Source: Chitinophaga sp. HK235
GTDB taxonomy: Bacteria > Bacteroidota > Bacteroidia > Chitinophagales > Chitinophagaceae
Direction of reading: 5' to 3'
Length of the DNA stretch: 64,000 bases
Assembly: GCF_018255755.1 (NCBI RefSeq)
Contig: NZ_CP073766.1
Span: forward strand, 5,144,501-5,208,500
Position 1 is the first letter of the stretch. Each line of letters opens with the position of its first letter. The position numbers were made by a program, and so were the translations under genes. Below the pieces are notes generated by a model. The model was not told the DNA's origin, did no database searches, and was given only the letters and a program-made list of their open reading frames with translations. Positions 1 to 9,508 of the stretch are shown in pieces.

Positions 1-832
1 CATAGTTATCAGCGAAAAAAGCCAACAGATTTATGCCGGTATCCAGCTTTATCTGCTGTGATCTGGTTTGCTCATTGATTTCACTTCTGTTCATCAGCGT
101 CTTGCTATTGTGTATCAATGTTACCGTGTCTTTATCCAGTTGATCTTCATCAATAATGGTCAACTGTACCGTACTATCGTTAACGTCTATACGCCTGTAT
201 AATCCCAGGTAAAACGAATCTCTCTGCAGACGAAGAAAGTGTTGCACTTCCGCGTCTGGCCAGGGTTTGTCACTGACCTTTTTAAGTTGTAAATCGGTGC
301 GATACAGCATGTCGCGTAAGGTCACTTTCATACTTTCATATATTTCATCGCCCTCATAAAGACCTTTCATAAAAAGGCCGAAGTCTTTTATCCACATCCG
401 TTGTATTGACATCACCGGCGCTTCGTTCCCTTTGCGGGAGTAGTTCAGTGTGCCATTGAGATATAACAACCAGGCACCCAGTCTAAAAGGGGTTTCCTTT
501 ACCGCATGTTTATACCTGCCGATACCCAGCTGCCCGTCATTTTTACGGGCCAGCAGTACATAATAACGACCGAAAAAGGGGGAATAATCCAATGTCAGCA
601 CGGCGGGGTACAACATCCCGCAGATGCCCTCTCCTATCTGCAGTTCCATATTCACGCCCGGGATATGCGGCCAGGGTTTGTATGCCATTTTCCAGGTACC
701 GGGCCATTTATCTGTTACGGCGGGCAATGATGCCTGGCGTGCAGTGGCTGCTGCTGTGCGGCGATTGGACTGGCTATATACAAAAGAAAGGCCCATAGTG
801 AGGGCAAGAAACAAAAGAACAAGGCTTTTCAT
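1..832 (-). CDS. secreted protein of unknown function, 3' end off the window
   Basis: An uninterrupted minus-strand reading frame runs from the ATG at 832 to the left edge (277 codons visible), so the C-terminus is missing. The first ~21 residues form a Sec signal peptide (MKSLVLLFLALTMGLSFVYS). The rest is a globular protein with many W/Y/F residues (residues 45-60 hold KWPGTWKMAYKPWPHIPG). The visible end, with NRSEINEQ and LLAFFADNYG, resembles the C-terminal domain of secreted Bacteroidota proteins that often ends in IPPNTA-type motifs. That resemblance is from memory. No enzyme motif is seen, so no function is assigned. It is divergent from the sigma-like gene at 961. Confidence 0.7.
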   Translation of the reverse strand, partial: MKSLVLLFLALTMGLSFVYSQSNRRTAAATARQASLPAVTDKWPGTWKMAYKPWPHIPGVNMELQIGEGICGMLYPAVLTLDYSPFFGRYYVLLARKNDGQLGIGRYKHAVKETPFRLGAWLLYLNGTLNYSRKGNEAPVMSIQRMWIKDFGLFMKGLYEGDEIYESMKVTLRDMLYRTDLQLKKVSDKPWPDAEVQHFLRLQRDSFYLGLYRRIDVNDSTVQLTIIDEDQLDKDTVTLIHNSKTLMNRSEINEQTRSQQIKLDTGINLLAFFADNY

Positions 833-960
833 ACATTGAGTATTCGTTAACAACAACTTATTGCAACATACATCATCTACTTCGAAATCCTGCCTAATTT
901 TTTTTATTTTCCGGGTGATATTCCCACGTTTTTTGACACTACTATTAAAACGTGTTTAAC

Positions 961-1479
961 ATGCTTATTCATCATAACGCACAGTTCGAAGCGATATATA
1001 AAGACACGCTGCCGAGAGTGGCCCGGATGGTGCATCAGATGGGAGGCGATCCGGACATGGCGAAAGATATCTTTCATGATGCCGTGATCATCTGGATGGA
1101 AAAAAAACAGGCCTCTTCCCATACAATCACCTCAGATACCGCCTATATACAGGGCATCGCCCGCATACTCTGCCTGCGCAAGCTGAAAGATGACCATCAA
1201 TACCTGTCTATCGATGCAGATGATGATCATTACGCGGTTCCGGCCGACTTCTATGAAACACCGGCCGTCCGCAAACCTGTGATCGATTATCTGAAATCAG
1301 CCGGCAGAAAATGTTTACAGCTACTGCAGGCCTTCTATTACGATAAACTGTCTATGGCTGAAATAACCCGCAGCATGCAATATAAAACGCAGCATGTGGC
1401 CACCGTACAGAAATACAAATGCCTCGAAAAAATAAGAGAACAAGTAAAACAGATAGATTATGAGGAAGCAGCTTTGTGA
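961..1479 (+). CDS. small sigma-70-like (ECF-type) factor
   Basis: A 172-residue protein from ATG 961; an in-frame GTG lies at 952. The N-terminal half (QFEAIYKDTLPRVARMV, then DMAKDIFHDAVIIWMEKK) matches the pattern of sigma region 2, where an acidic helix binds core RNA polymerase. The C-terminal part (LSMAEITRSMQYKTQHVATV, about residues 124-144) looks like the region 4 helix-turn-helix that reads the -35 element. Both are divergent, so promoter recognition is an inference. The gene overlaps the next small ORF by 20 bases, with the ClpP-like gene 12 bases after that, suggesting one transcript. Similar small sigma factors in Bacteroidota often precede membrane or protease partners. Confidence 0.7.
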   Translation: MLIHHNAQFEAIYKDTLPRVARMVHQMGGDPDMAKDIFHDAVIIWMEKKQASSHTITSDTAYIQGIARILCLRKLKDDHQYLSIDADDDHYAVPADFYETPAVRKPVIDYLKSAGRKCLQLLQAFYYDKLSMAEITRSMQYKTQHVATVQKYKCLEKIREQVKQIDYEEAAL

Positions 1480-1717
1480 AATCAGAGAAATAGAACAATA
1501 CCTGGAGAATAACCAGGAAAGTACCGACAGGCTTGTATTTGAAGCCAGGTCTTTTATTTCTCCCCAACTGAGCGCCAACATCGGCTATCAGCAAAAAATA
1601 ATGCAGTTGGTCCGCTGGTTTTCCCGTAAGGAAAAACGTAAACAACTGGACGACCTTTATCTGCAGGTAATGAAAGATGAACAATACCGGCAGACCTTTA
1701 TCTCCATCTTCCAATAA
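1460..1717 (+). CDS. small protein of unknown function
   Basis: An 85-residue ORF whose ATG overlaps the end of the sigma-like gene by 20 bases, which implies translational coupling. It is charged and predicted mostly helical, with the basic cluster FSRKEKRKQ near residue 54-62 and no membrane segment or signal peptide. I do not recognise a family. Its position directly behind a sigma factor is where an anti-sigma or accessory protein often sits, but it has no transmembrane anchor, so that is only a guess. It ends 12 bases before the ClpP-like gene. Confidence 0.6.
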   Translation: MRKQLCEIREIEQYLENNQESTDRLVFEARSFISPQLSANIGYQQKIMQLVRWFSRKEKRKQLDDLYLQVMKDEQYRQTFISIFQ

Positions 1718-1729
1718 ACACCTATCCAT

Positions 1730-2413
1730 ATGGCTTTTCTGATTCCTACCGTTATTGACGGCGATGGCCGCAATGCCTTTGATATATACAGTCTGCTGCT
1801 GAAAGAGCGGATTATCTTTCTCGGTACATCCATAGATGACCAGGTGGCCAATCTGATTGTTGCACAGCTGTTGTATCTCGACAGCCAGAGCCACCAGCCG
1901 ATCAGCATGTACATCAACAGTCCGGGTGGTGTGGTGTATGCCGGACTGGCTATCTACGACACCATGAAAATGCTTAAATCGCCTGTTTCCACCATGTGCA
2001 TGGGCTTCACCGGCAGTATGGCCACGGTGATCCTCACCGCCGGGGCACAAGGCCAGCGATATGCTCTTCCGCACGCCACTGTACATATGCATCCTACCGG
2101 CGGCGGTGCCAAAGGTTACACCGAAGACGTCCGTATCGCCTACCGGGAACAGGAACGACTGCAAAACCAGATCTTCTATCTTATTGCCCTACATGCGGGC
2201 CGCCGTACAGAAGAAATTGAAGCTGCCTTCGAAAACGATCATTTCATGAATGCTATAGAAGCCCGCTCCTTCGGCCTTATAGACCAGGTGTTAGGTAGTA
2301 CGGAAGACCTCATTGCGTTGGAACACGCGCCCTTCCGGGTGGCACTGATGCAACAGCTCCTCTCTCAGGAAAAAACCCTTATTGACAGCTCCCATCCAAC
2401 ACTGCCCGGATGA
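1730..2413 (+). CDS. ClpP-like serine peptidase (S14 family), atypical
   Basis: A 227-residue ClpP-fold protein. The catalytic triad can be placed at Ser96 (CMGFTGSMA), His121 (VHMHPTGGG) and Asp185 (FGLIDQ), and the oxyanion-strand motif SPGG is at 64-67. The serine box differs from the usual GQAASMGA form, and the N-terminus lacks the usual propeptide and axial-loop sequence. It is therefore probably a divergent paralog rather than the housekeeping ClpP, which would normally sit beside tig or clpX. Family knowledge: ClpP forms tetradecameric peptidase rings fed by AAA+ unfoldases. No unfoldase gene lies nearby. Its placement behind a sigma-like gene suggests conditional expression (inference). 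Confidence 0.85.
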   Translation: MAFLIPTVIDGDGRNAFDIYSLLLKERIIFLGTSIDDQVANLIVAQLLYLDSQSHQPISMYINSPGGVVYAGLAIYDTMKMLKSPVSTMCMGFTGSMATVILTAGAQGQRYALPHATVHMHPTGGGAKGYTEDVRIAYREQERLQNQIFYLIALHAGRRTEEIEAAFENDHFMNAIEARSFGLIDQVLGSTEDLIALEHAPFRVALMQQLLSQEKTLIDSSHPTLPG

Positions 2414-2912
2414 CTTGAGCCACTGCAGTCGTCCTTTGCTGAAAACGAGGCGGAGAACGGGTTACCAGCAAGTCAAAATAGTGTATGCGTCCCCGTTGAG
2501 TGGCAGTCTTTAGAAATTCCAGATCCCGCTCACTGATAAAACGCTTATCTGACCAGCTGCCCGCCAGCACCAGATAATGCAACCTGCATCCAGAAGCCTC
2601 CAGGTATGGCAATACCTTCCTGATATCCCGTTCTCCTTCATCGAGAATAAGACTGAGCATAACCATACATGCAGGAGAAGATAAGGTATGGCGACGCAAT
2701 ACCTGGCTGATATGCACACACAACGCGCCCGAAGTATGGCGGCGATTGGTCCTGTTGATCACTACAAACCTGTTGCTTTTAAAAACAGCCGGTAAAAAGG
2801 GCTCCTTCATCGGAAAAAAATGTTTGCGCTCAAAAAGCTCCTGCAACATCTTCTTCTTTCCTGAATTCGGGTAACCAATAATAACAAACAATGGTTGTGG
2901 GTTAAAAAACAT
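2379..2912 (-). CDS. P-loop-like protein with degenerate Walker A motif, unknown function
   Basis: A 177-residue protein whose N-terminus has a hydrophobic strand followed by GYPNSGKK (residues 13-20), the layout of a Walker A loop but with lysine in place of the usual Ser/Thr after GK. Later segments (CMVMLSLILDEGERD near 83-97; LHYLVLAGSW near 112-121) could be the beta strands of a Rossmann-like NTPase core. There is no clear GTPase NKxD box. It converges on the ClpP-like gene and overlaps its last 35 bases. It may be an NTP-binding protein or a degenerate relative; no function is assigned. Confidence 0.6.
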   Translation of the reverse strand: MFFNPQPLFVIIGYPNSGKKKMLQELFERKHFFPMKEPFLPAVFKSNRFVVINRTNRRHTSGALCVHISQVLRRHTLSSPACMVMLSLILDEGERDIRKVLPYLEASGCRLHYLVLAGSWSDKRFISERDLEFLKTATQRGRIHYFDLLVTRSPPRFQQRTTAVAQVIRAVLDGSCQ

Positions 2913-3017
2913 CTATCAAAAGAAAAAAAATTTTCTCAACAGAATGTTAATTACTTCTTAACACGATAATATTTTTTCTCCGGCAGGCAACAGCACAGTG
3001 CCTGCCGGATATAAGCA

Positions 3018-5435
3018 TTATTCTGTTCTCAGGCTCTTCACAGGATTCATCACAGCCAGCCGCCGGGTCATACCCCAGACAATCATACATACCAGCACTA
3101 CCAGCGACACCGCTACTGCAACGAAAGGAAACAGATTCAGATCTATGCGGTAAGCATAATTCATCAGCCACTGACGCAGGATAAACCAGGCAACCGGCCA
3201 TGCTACCAGGTTGGCAATCAGCATCACCAGGGAAAACTCCTGCGCAAAAAGTCCTGTGATCTGTAAGGCCGAAGCACCTAGTATTTTTCTGATACCCATT
3301 TCCTTGTTCCTTCTGGCCATGCTAAGTGTCACGATACCTAACACTCCCAGCAACACGATCAGCAAAGCCACCACAGTAGCCCATTGCGCCGCCTTCTTCA
3401 TTTGTTGTTCCCTGGCATATAGTTGTGCAATCATATCATCCAGAAACTTGTATTCAAAAGGCGCTTCCGGAAACAACTCCAGCCATTTCCGCTGAATGGC
3501 TGCAATTCCCGTTCCCGGATCTCCAGACTTCAAACGGAAGGATAAATAGCGGAACTGCTGCGATATATAGGGATGCATAAAAAACGTAGGGGCTATCGGT
3601 ACATGCAGACTGCTGAAATGAAAATCACGTACCACACCCGCTACATACAACACCTTTGGATAGTTGTACATTTTCACCGGCTGGTTGATCGCCTCTTGTG
3701 CGCTCTTCCACCCCAGTGCCCGTACTGCAGACTCATTCAGCACCAACTGGGTAGAGTCCCTGTTTTTCTCCGGGGCACCAGAGAAGAAACTGCCGGCTTC
3801 CATTTTGATATCGTAAGTATGGCTGAACTGCTCATCTGTGATCAGCGATACCGCTGTCACTGCCTGTGTGGAGTCTGTTTGAGGCCTGTAGAGCATGTTG
3901 GAGCTGTTGTTATTCCCATTGGGTATTTCATAAGAATAACTCACAGACAATATCTCCGGAACATTAGCAAAATCATTCCTGACAGATTCAATATGCTTTA
4001 CACCATTCATTGTCCAGTCACGTGGCACAGGTGTTGTGATCACATGATCTTTGTTATATCCCAGGTTTTTATGGAAGAAGAAAGTTAACTGACCATTGAT
4101 CACTATAGCGGCCGAAAATACTATGATAGCAGTTACAAACTGCACAACGATCAGTGATCGTCTGAATACCACCTTTTCTTTCACCTGCTGCAGCTTACCT
4201 CTTAAAGCTGTTACAGATGGCTGTGAAGACAATACAAATGCTGGATAAATGCCCGCAGTCAGGCCGGTCAGCAGAATGGTCAATACGGGGAAAATAACAA
4301 ACCAGTATGGAAAACTGCTCAGGTCTGGTATATCCTTCTCTAACATATGACCGAACAATGGACGTAGCAAGGTAAACAACATCAGTGCTACGATAAATGC
4401 AAAAGCCGCTACCAGTACCGATTCCGCTATAAACTGAATGATCAGTTGCTGCTTCCTCCCTCCCATTGCTTTTCTGACGCCGATTTCCTTTAACCTTGTA
4501 AGTGAATTGCCAATGGAGATATTGACAAAATTGATGATAGCCATGATCAAAATAAACAAGGCCACCAATACCAGTGCAGTGATCATTTTCTCTGCAATAC
4601 CGTTGTTCATCCCAAGGTAATATGATCTCAACGACACTGGTTCTACAGTCAGGTTTTTATATACGTCTGCCGATGCATTCGTTTTCAATAAAGTGGCTGC
4701 CGCCTGTTGTATCTGGGCCGGTGTCACACCAGGCTTCACTTCCACATAGGCAACCGTATAACGTGCGCCCCAGTTTTCAAACAGGCTTTGTCTCCCAAAA
4801 AAGGCAAGGCTGCCGGGAGCCAGGAAAATGTCGTTCATAACGGTCCTGGTATATCCGGAAACCGTGTTGAAAGGAGGATCCTGTAAAACAGCTGTCACTT
4901 CAAAATGCTGCTTTTTGCCATCAAACGACTGAATATCCACTGTTTGTCCTACTACATCCGTCTTTCCAAAAAACTGCCGGGCTTTGGAAGCTGTTAAAAC
5001 TACTGCATTGGGCTGTTGCATTGCCGTTCGGCCATCTCCGTGCAATAACGGAAAGCTGAACAGCTGCAGAAAAGTAGAGTCTCCTGGTTGCAACCTTTCC
5101 CTGAAATGCCGGTCGCCAACACTCACAATGGAGGTGATGGCATCATTCCTGTAACAGGTACTTACCAGAGATGGATAATGCTCCTGTAATGCCTTTGCCA
5201 GCGGGCCGATGGATGTTCCTTCAAATCCCATATCGGAATTAACCCATTTACTTTTGAGTGCAAAAATCCGCTCATTATTTTTGAAGAAAGCATTCACCTG
5301 CCATTCTCCCCATGTATAAGCAGCGATCAACAGCACAAAGGCCATCCCTATTGATAAACCAGTGATATTTACTGCAGTAAAGAATCTGTTCTTTTGGAGA
5401 TTTCTCCACGCTACCAGAAAATAGTTTTTTATCAT
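3018..5435 (-). CDS. MacB/FtsX-family ABC transporter permease
   Basis: An 805-residue inner-membrane permease with two MacB_PCD-FtsX modules. The start chosen is the ATG at 5435 (MIKNYFLVAWRNLQKNRFF), the usual beginning of this Bacteroidota family; an upstream ATG would add 21 hydrophobic residues. Segments: first TM at ~20-45 (AVNITGLSIGMAF), periplasmic domain to ~270, three TM helices with the FtsX motif RLKEIGVRKAMGGRK (~330), a second TM and periplasmic part, and a final FtsX domain with NKEMGIRKILGAS. Family knowledge: such permeases pair with an ATPase for efflux or lipoprotein or signal handling. No ATPase gene is adjacent, so it is an orphan whose substrate cannot be told. Confidence 0.93.
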   Translation of the reverse strand: MIKNYFLVAWRNLQKNRFFTAVNITGLSIGMAFVLLIAAYTWGEWQVNAFFKNNERIFALKSKWVNSDMGFEGTSIGPLAKALQEHYPSLVSTCYRNDAITSIVSVGDRHFRERLQPGDSTFLQLFSFPLLHGDGRTAMQQPNAVVLTASKARQFFGKTDVVGQTVDIQSFDGKKQHFEVTAVLQDPPFNTVSGYTRTVMNDIFLAPGSLAFFGRQSLFENWGARYTVAYVEVKPGVTPAQIQQAAATLLKTNASADVYKNLTVEPVSLRSYYLGMNNGIAEKMITALVLVALFILIMAIINFVNISIGNSLTRLKEIGVRKAMGGRKQQLIIQFIAESVLVAAFAFIVALMLFTLLRPLFGHMLEKDIPDLSSFPYWFVIFPVLTILLTGLTAGIYPAFVLSSQPSVTALRGKLQQVKEKVVFRRSLIVVQFVTAIIVFSAAIVINGQLTFFFHKNLGYNKDHVITTPVPRDWTMNGVKHIESVRNDFANVPEILSVSYSYEIPNGNNNSSNMLYRPQTDSTQAVTAVSLITDEQFSHTYDIKMEAGSFFSGAPEKNRDSTQLVLNESAVRALGWKSAQEAINQPVKMYNYPKVLYVAGVVRDFHFSSLHVPIAPTFFMHPYISQQFRYLSFRLKSGDPGTGIAAIQRKWLELFPEAPFEYKFLDDMIAQLYAREQQMKKAAQWATVVALLIVLLGVLGIVTLSMARRNKEMGIRKILGASALQITGLFAQEFSLVMLIANLVAWPVAWFILRQWLMNYAYRIDLNLFPFVAVAVSLVVLVCMIVWGMTRRLAVMNPVKSLRTE

Positions 5436-5654
5436 AAAAAGGATTGAAAAAAACGTGAACCCAATATAGACACCAAAAAAATGCCACCACACAATCAATT
5501 GAAAATCAAATATGTTATTCTGTTTCTTTGTTCATATTCGTACATGCATGTCCGGTACTGCACAAAAGAACCGTTTTCTGGTAAATTACCATCAGCTCCA
5601 TTGATCAATATTTGTATTTTGTACGCTTAATCTCCCGCGTATAAAAACTGACAC

Positions 5655-7793
5655 ATGAAAAAACTACTAAGCATAGGCCTGTTGCTGTTTTCCCAATGGG
5701 TACAGGCCCAGCAGATACGGATCAATACCCTTAACAGCAGCCTGGTTTACAGCGTTAATGGCCAGGGCCGGCTTGTACAGGAATATTTTGGCAAGACGCT
5801 TCAACCAGCAGGCGGTAACAACAGTAGCCAATCAGGGCAGGAAGCCTATATCACCGCCGGTATGGAAAGCCTGCTGGACCCGGCCATCCGCATAGTGCAC
5901 AACGACGGTAATCCCTCGCTGGAACTGAAATATGTAACATTCCAGTCTGCCAAAAAAGATGATAACGTTACCACCACCGATATCACCCTTAAGGATCCCG
6001 TATATCCGGTAACCGTTATTCTTCATTTTGAGGCCTATTTCCGGGAAGATGTGATCAAAGCCTGGACAGAGATCAAACATACCGAAAAACAGCCCGTATT
6101 GCTGACCGCTTACGCATCCTCCATGCTACATTTTAAAGCAGGACACTACTGGCTCTCTCAATTCCATGGCGACTGGGCCCGGGAGGCGACGATGGTGGAA
6201 GAACAACTTAACAAAGGCACTAAAATACTGGACAGCAAACTGGGTGTTCGGGCTAATATGTATCAGTCACCCATGTTTCTCCTCTCGCTGGACCAGGCTC
6301 CTGAAGAAAACAGCGGAGCCGTACTGGCAGGTACACTTGCCTGGACCGGTAATTTCCGTTTCGGCTTTGAAATAGACGAAAAAAACGCCTTGCATGTAAG
6401 TGCAGGCATCAATCCTTACGCCAGCGACTACACGCTGAAACCCAATGAAGTATTTACCACCCCGGCCTTTATCTTTACCTGGTCTGACAGCGGTAAAGGC
6501 CAGACCAGCCGCAACCTGCAGCACTGGGCAGTTAATTATGGCATACTCGATGGGCATACTCCCCGTCTCACGCTGCTCAATAACTGGGAGGCCACCGGTA
6601 TGCATTTTGATGAACAAAAGCTGACCAGCCTCTTTGGCGGAGCAGCCAAGCTGGGAGTAGATCTCTTCCTGCTCGATGATGGCTGGTTTGCCAACAAATA
6701 TCCCCGTAATGATGATAAAGCCGGCCTGGGTGACTGGGACAACAACAAGGAAAAACTACCACATGGCTTAGGTTTCCTCGTAAAAGAGGCACAAAAACAA
6801 GGCGTTAAATTCGGTATCTGGCTGGAACCGGAAATGGTAAATCCTAAAAGTGAACTTTACACCCAACACCCCGACTGGATACTGCGTCTGCCCAACAGGG
6901 CCGAACACTATTACCGCAACCAGATGGTACTGGACCTGATAAATCCTGCCGTACAGGACTTTGTTTTTGATGTGGTAGACAAAACCATGTCAGAGAATCC
7001 CGGTATAGCCTACATTAAATGGGACTGCAATCGTACGCTCACAAATACCTACTCTCCCTATCTGAAAGAAAAACAATCTCATCTTTTTATAGAATATACC
7101 CGCAGTTTGTACAAGGTACTCGAAAGGGTACGTGTCAAATATCCACATCTTCCGATCATGCTGTGCTCGGGTGGTGGCGGTCGTACGGACTATGGCGCCA
7201 TGAAGTATTTCACCGAATTCTGGCCCAGCGACAATACAGATGCACTCGACAGAATATATATTCAGTATGGTTATTCACACTTCTTCCCTGCCAATACAAT
7301 GGCCGCACATATCACGAATATGGGCAAACAGTCGCTGAAATTCAGAACAGATGTAGCGATGATGGGCAAACTAGGTTATGATATTAAAGTGGATAATTTT
7401 ACACCACAGGAGTTGCAGTTCAGTCATGATGCGGTTACTACGTATAACCGTGTACGTGATATCGTATGGTATGGCGATCTGTACCGGCTTGTTTCTCCTT
7501 ACCAACAGCCCAGAGCTGTATTTCAGTATACCAGTACAGACAAACAGAAAACAATTGTATTTCACTATCTGATGAATACCCGCCGCGGAGATGTATTTCC
7601 GCTGGTGAAGCTGCAGGGTCTTGATCCGAAGAAAAACTACCGGGTCAATGAAATCAATCTTTTCCCCGGAACAGCCTCTGCTTTCAACAACAAAGTATAT
7701 AGCGGGGATTTCCTGATGAATGCAGGCATCAGCCTTACACCCGGAAAGGTAAAACCACTGACCAGTAATATACTGGAAGTAGTAGCGGAATAA
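5655..7793 (+). CDS. alpha-galactosidase, GH36 family, secreted
   Basis: A 712-residue protein with a signal peptide (MKKLLSIGLLLFSQWVQAQ). It has the GH36 layout: an N-terminal beta-supersandwich (~20-290), a catalytic TIM barrel with LLDDGWF (339-345), WLEPEMV (389-395), nucleophile Asp457 in IKWDCN, CSGGGGR (504-510) and acid/base Asp526 in WPSDNTD, then a C-terminal beta domain. The family releases terminal alpha-galactose with retention, for example from raffinose-type sugars or galactomannans; the exact substrate cannot be read from sequence. It probably acts in the periplasm. It is followed by a strong hairpin with a T-run at 7815-7853 and then an IS-type transposase gene. Confidence 0.95.
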   Translation: MKKLLSIGLLLFSQWVQAQQIRINTLNSSLVYSVNGQGRLVQEYFGKTLQPAGGNNSSQSGQEAYITAGMESLLDPAIRIVHNDGNPSLELKYVTFQSAKKDDNVTTTDITLKDPVYPVTVILHFEAYFREDVIKAWTEIKHTEKQPVLLTAYASSMLHFKAGHYWLSQFHGDWAREATMVEEQLNKGTKILDSKLGVRANMYQSPMFLLSLDQAPEENSGAVLAGTLAWTGNFRFGFEIDEKNALHVSAGINPYASDYTLKPNEVFTTPAFIFTWSDSGKGQTSRNLQHWAVNYGILDGHTPRLTLLNNWEATGMHFDEQKLTSLFGGAAKLGVDLFLLDDGWFANKYPRNDDKAGLGDWDNNKEKLPHGLGFLVKEAQKQGVKFGIWLEPEMVNPKSELYTQHPDWILRLPNRAEHYYRNQMVLDLINPAVQDFVFDVVDKTMSENPGIAYIKWDCNRTLTNTYSPYLKEKQSHLFIEYTRSLYKVLERVRVKYPHLPIMLCSGGGGRTDYGAMKYFTEFWPSDNTDALDRIYIQYGYSHFFPANTMAAHITNMGKQSLKFRTDVAMMGKLGYDIKVDNFTPQELQFSHDAVTTYNRVRDIVWYGDLYRLVSPYQQPRAVFQYTSTDKQKTIVFHYLMNTRRGDVFPLVKLQGLDPKKNYRVNEINLFPGTASAFNNKVYSGDFLMNAGISLTPGKVKPLTSNILEVVAE

Positions 7794-7814
7794 CATCAGG
7801 AGATATTATAACGA

Positions 7815-7853
7815 GAAGGGGGTGTCTCAAAAGACACTCCCTTCTTTTTTTTT
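7815..7853 (+). terminator. intrinsic terminator / left IS end hairpin
   Basis: A 12-bp stem (7815-7826 with 7833-7844, one G-T pair) with loop TCAAAA is followed by nine T. It would end plus-strand transcripts from the alpha-galactosidase and overlaps the left inverted repeat of the IS element. Confidence 0.85.
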
Positions 7854-7895
7854 GGGGGGGGAAATCTGCGGGGTAGCTTTTTCCGTTTTTATAGT

Positions 7896-9443
7896 ATGCC
7901 CAAAGGAAAAACACTATCAGTAGTCTTTAAAGCCAATCAGCAGCACCAGGCTATGCTTTTCCCTCCCGAGATTGGGGATCTGATAGCCGAGAATCACCCA
8001 GTTCGTGTGGTGGATGACGTAATAGAAAAGATCGATATAACTTTATTGCTGAAGCGTTATAAAGCAGGAGGAACCAGCAGTTACCATCCCAGGATGTTAT
8101 TGAAAGTCCTTATTTACGCTTATATAAATAACATTTACAGTAGCCGTAAAATAGAGGAGGCACTAGGCCAGAACATCCACTTTATGTGGCTTAGTGGTAT
8201 GAGTAAACCCGATCATAATACGATCAACAGGTTCCGTGGTGAACGCTTGCAAAAGGTATTACAACCTATATTCACCCAGGTGGTATTGTTGTTATGCGAA
8301 GAAGGCTTACTGAACATAAAAGAACTGTACACTGACGGGACAAAGATAGAATCGCAGGCAAATCGCTACAGTTTTGTATGGAGCAATGGCATTAAGTACA
8401 GTAAAGAAAAAATAAAACAGCAGCTTAATGACTTGTGGAAATATGCACAATCAGTGGCAGCTTCAGAATTGGGTGATGATACGGACCCATCCGGATATGA
8501 CAAAATCGACAGTGAAAAAGTCAGTAAAACAATAGCGGCCATCAATGACGCCCTCAAAGAAAAACCCATAGACAAGCGGATCAGACAAAAGCTGGGATAT
8601 GCTCACCGTAACTGGCCTTCAGCGTTGGATAAGTATGAGCAACAGGAACAAATAATAGGCTCTAACCGCAATAGCTATAGCAAAACAGATCCCGCCGCTA
8701 CCTTTATGCGTATGAAGGAAGATCATATGAAGAATGGTCAGCTTAAACCAGCTTATAATCTCCAGATAAGTACTAATAATCAATACATCGTCAATTACAG
8801 CCTTCATCAGCAGTCCACGGATACATCAACTTTAATCAGTCATCTCCTGCAGTATATACGGTTATATAAACGAGTGCCCGCCAATATTACAGCGGATGCA
8901 GGGTATGGCAGCGAACAGAACTATCAATGGTTGGAAAACAGGAGAATTACGGCTTATGTTAAGCATGCTTCCTTCGATCGCAACCAGCACCGGTCAACTA
9001 AAACCAGGGAAATGTTCAAGGCCCAAAACCTACCCTACAATGCTGAAAAGGACCACTATATCTGCCCTGCCGGCCAGCGAATGCGTAGAAAAAGTACGTT
9101 CCCAAAAACAACTAAAAACGGGTACGGGCAAACAATAACTACTTATCAAGCCAGAACATGCGAAGGATGTACATTACGGCAGATGTGTCATGATCAACAA
9201 ACAAATCGCATCATAGAAGTAAATCATAATCTAAATCGTCTTAAGGAGCTGGCTGACAAACGATTAAAAGGAAGAAAAGGAATACAGAAGCGTAAACAAC
9301 GTTGCCATGACGTGGAATCTGTCTTCGCAAATATTAAGCATAATCATGGCTTTAAAAGATTTATGCTAAAAGGGATGGATAAAGTGTCAATCGAAATGGG
9401 ATTAATGGCTATGGCACACAATCTTAGAAAGAAAACAGCATAA
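7896..9443 (+). CDS. IS1182-family DDE transposase
   Basis: A 515-residue transposase with the IS1182 layout: an N-terminal DUF772-like domain (SYHPRMLLKVLIYAYINN, then SGMSKPDHNTINRFR), then an RNase H-like catalytic core. Candidate DDE residues are the Asp in ELYTDGTKIESQANRY (~148), the Asp in ITADAGYG (~332) and the Glu in VESVFANIKHNHGFKRF (~486). A Cys cluster (CEGCTLRQMC, ~424-433) sits between the last two, as in many relatives. The frame is intact, so the element may be active. It lies between two convergent glycosidase genes and disrupts neither. Confidence 0.92.
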   Translation: MPKGKTLSVVFKANQQHQAMLFPPEIGDLIAENHPVRVVDDVIEKIDITLLLKRYKAGGTSSYHPRMLLKVLIYAYINNIYSSRKIEEALGQNIHFMWLSGMSKPDHNTINRFRGERLQKVLQPIFTQVVLLLCEEGLLNIKELYTDGTKIESQANRYSFVWSNGIKYSKEKIKQQLNDLWKYAQSVAASELGDDTDPSGYDKIDSEKVSKTIAAINDALKEKPIDKRIRQKLGYAHRNWPSALDKYEQQEQIIGSNRNSYSKTDPAATFMRMKEDHMKNGQLKPAYNLQISTNNQYIVNYSLHQQSTDTSTLISHLLQYIRLYKRVPANITADAGYGSEQNYQWLENRRITAYVKHASFDRNQHRSTKTREMFKAQNLPYNAEKDHYICPAGQRMRRKSTFPKTTKNGYGQTITTYQARTCEGCTLRQMCHDQQTNRIIEVNHNLNRLKELADKRLKGRKGIQKRKQRCHDVESVFANIKHNHGFKRFMLKGMDKVSIEMGLMAMAHNLRKKTA

Positions 9444-9508
9444 AATCAGGTTAACCCTTCACTTCTAAAAATGGAAACTGGAGAATCATTATAACAACCG
9501 GAATTTAT

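Noticed and set aside
1352..2164. 270-codon minus-strand ORF opposite the ClpP-like gene
   Set aside because: It is a shadow of the sigma-like and ClpP-like genes, with no recognisable domain and no start context.
7805..9495. Target-site duplication ATTATAAC (7805-7812 and 9488-9495)
   Set aside because: Taking it as duplication would place the right boundary inside the region before the clear inverted repeat and would leave no terminal repeat.
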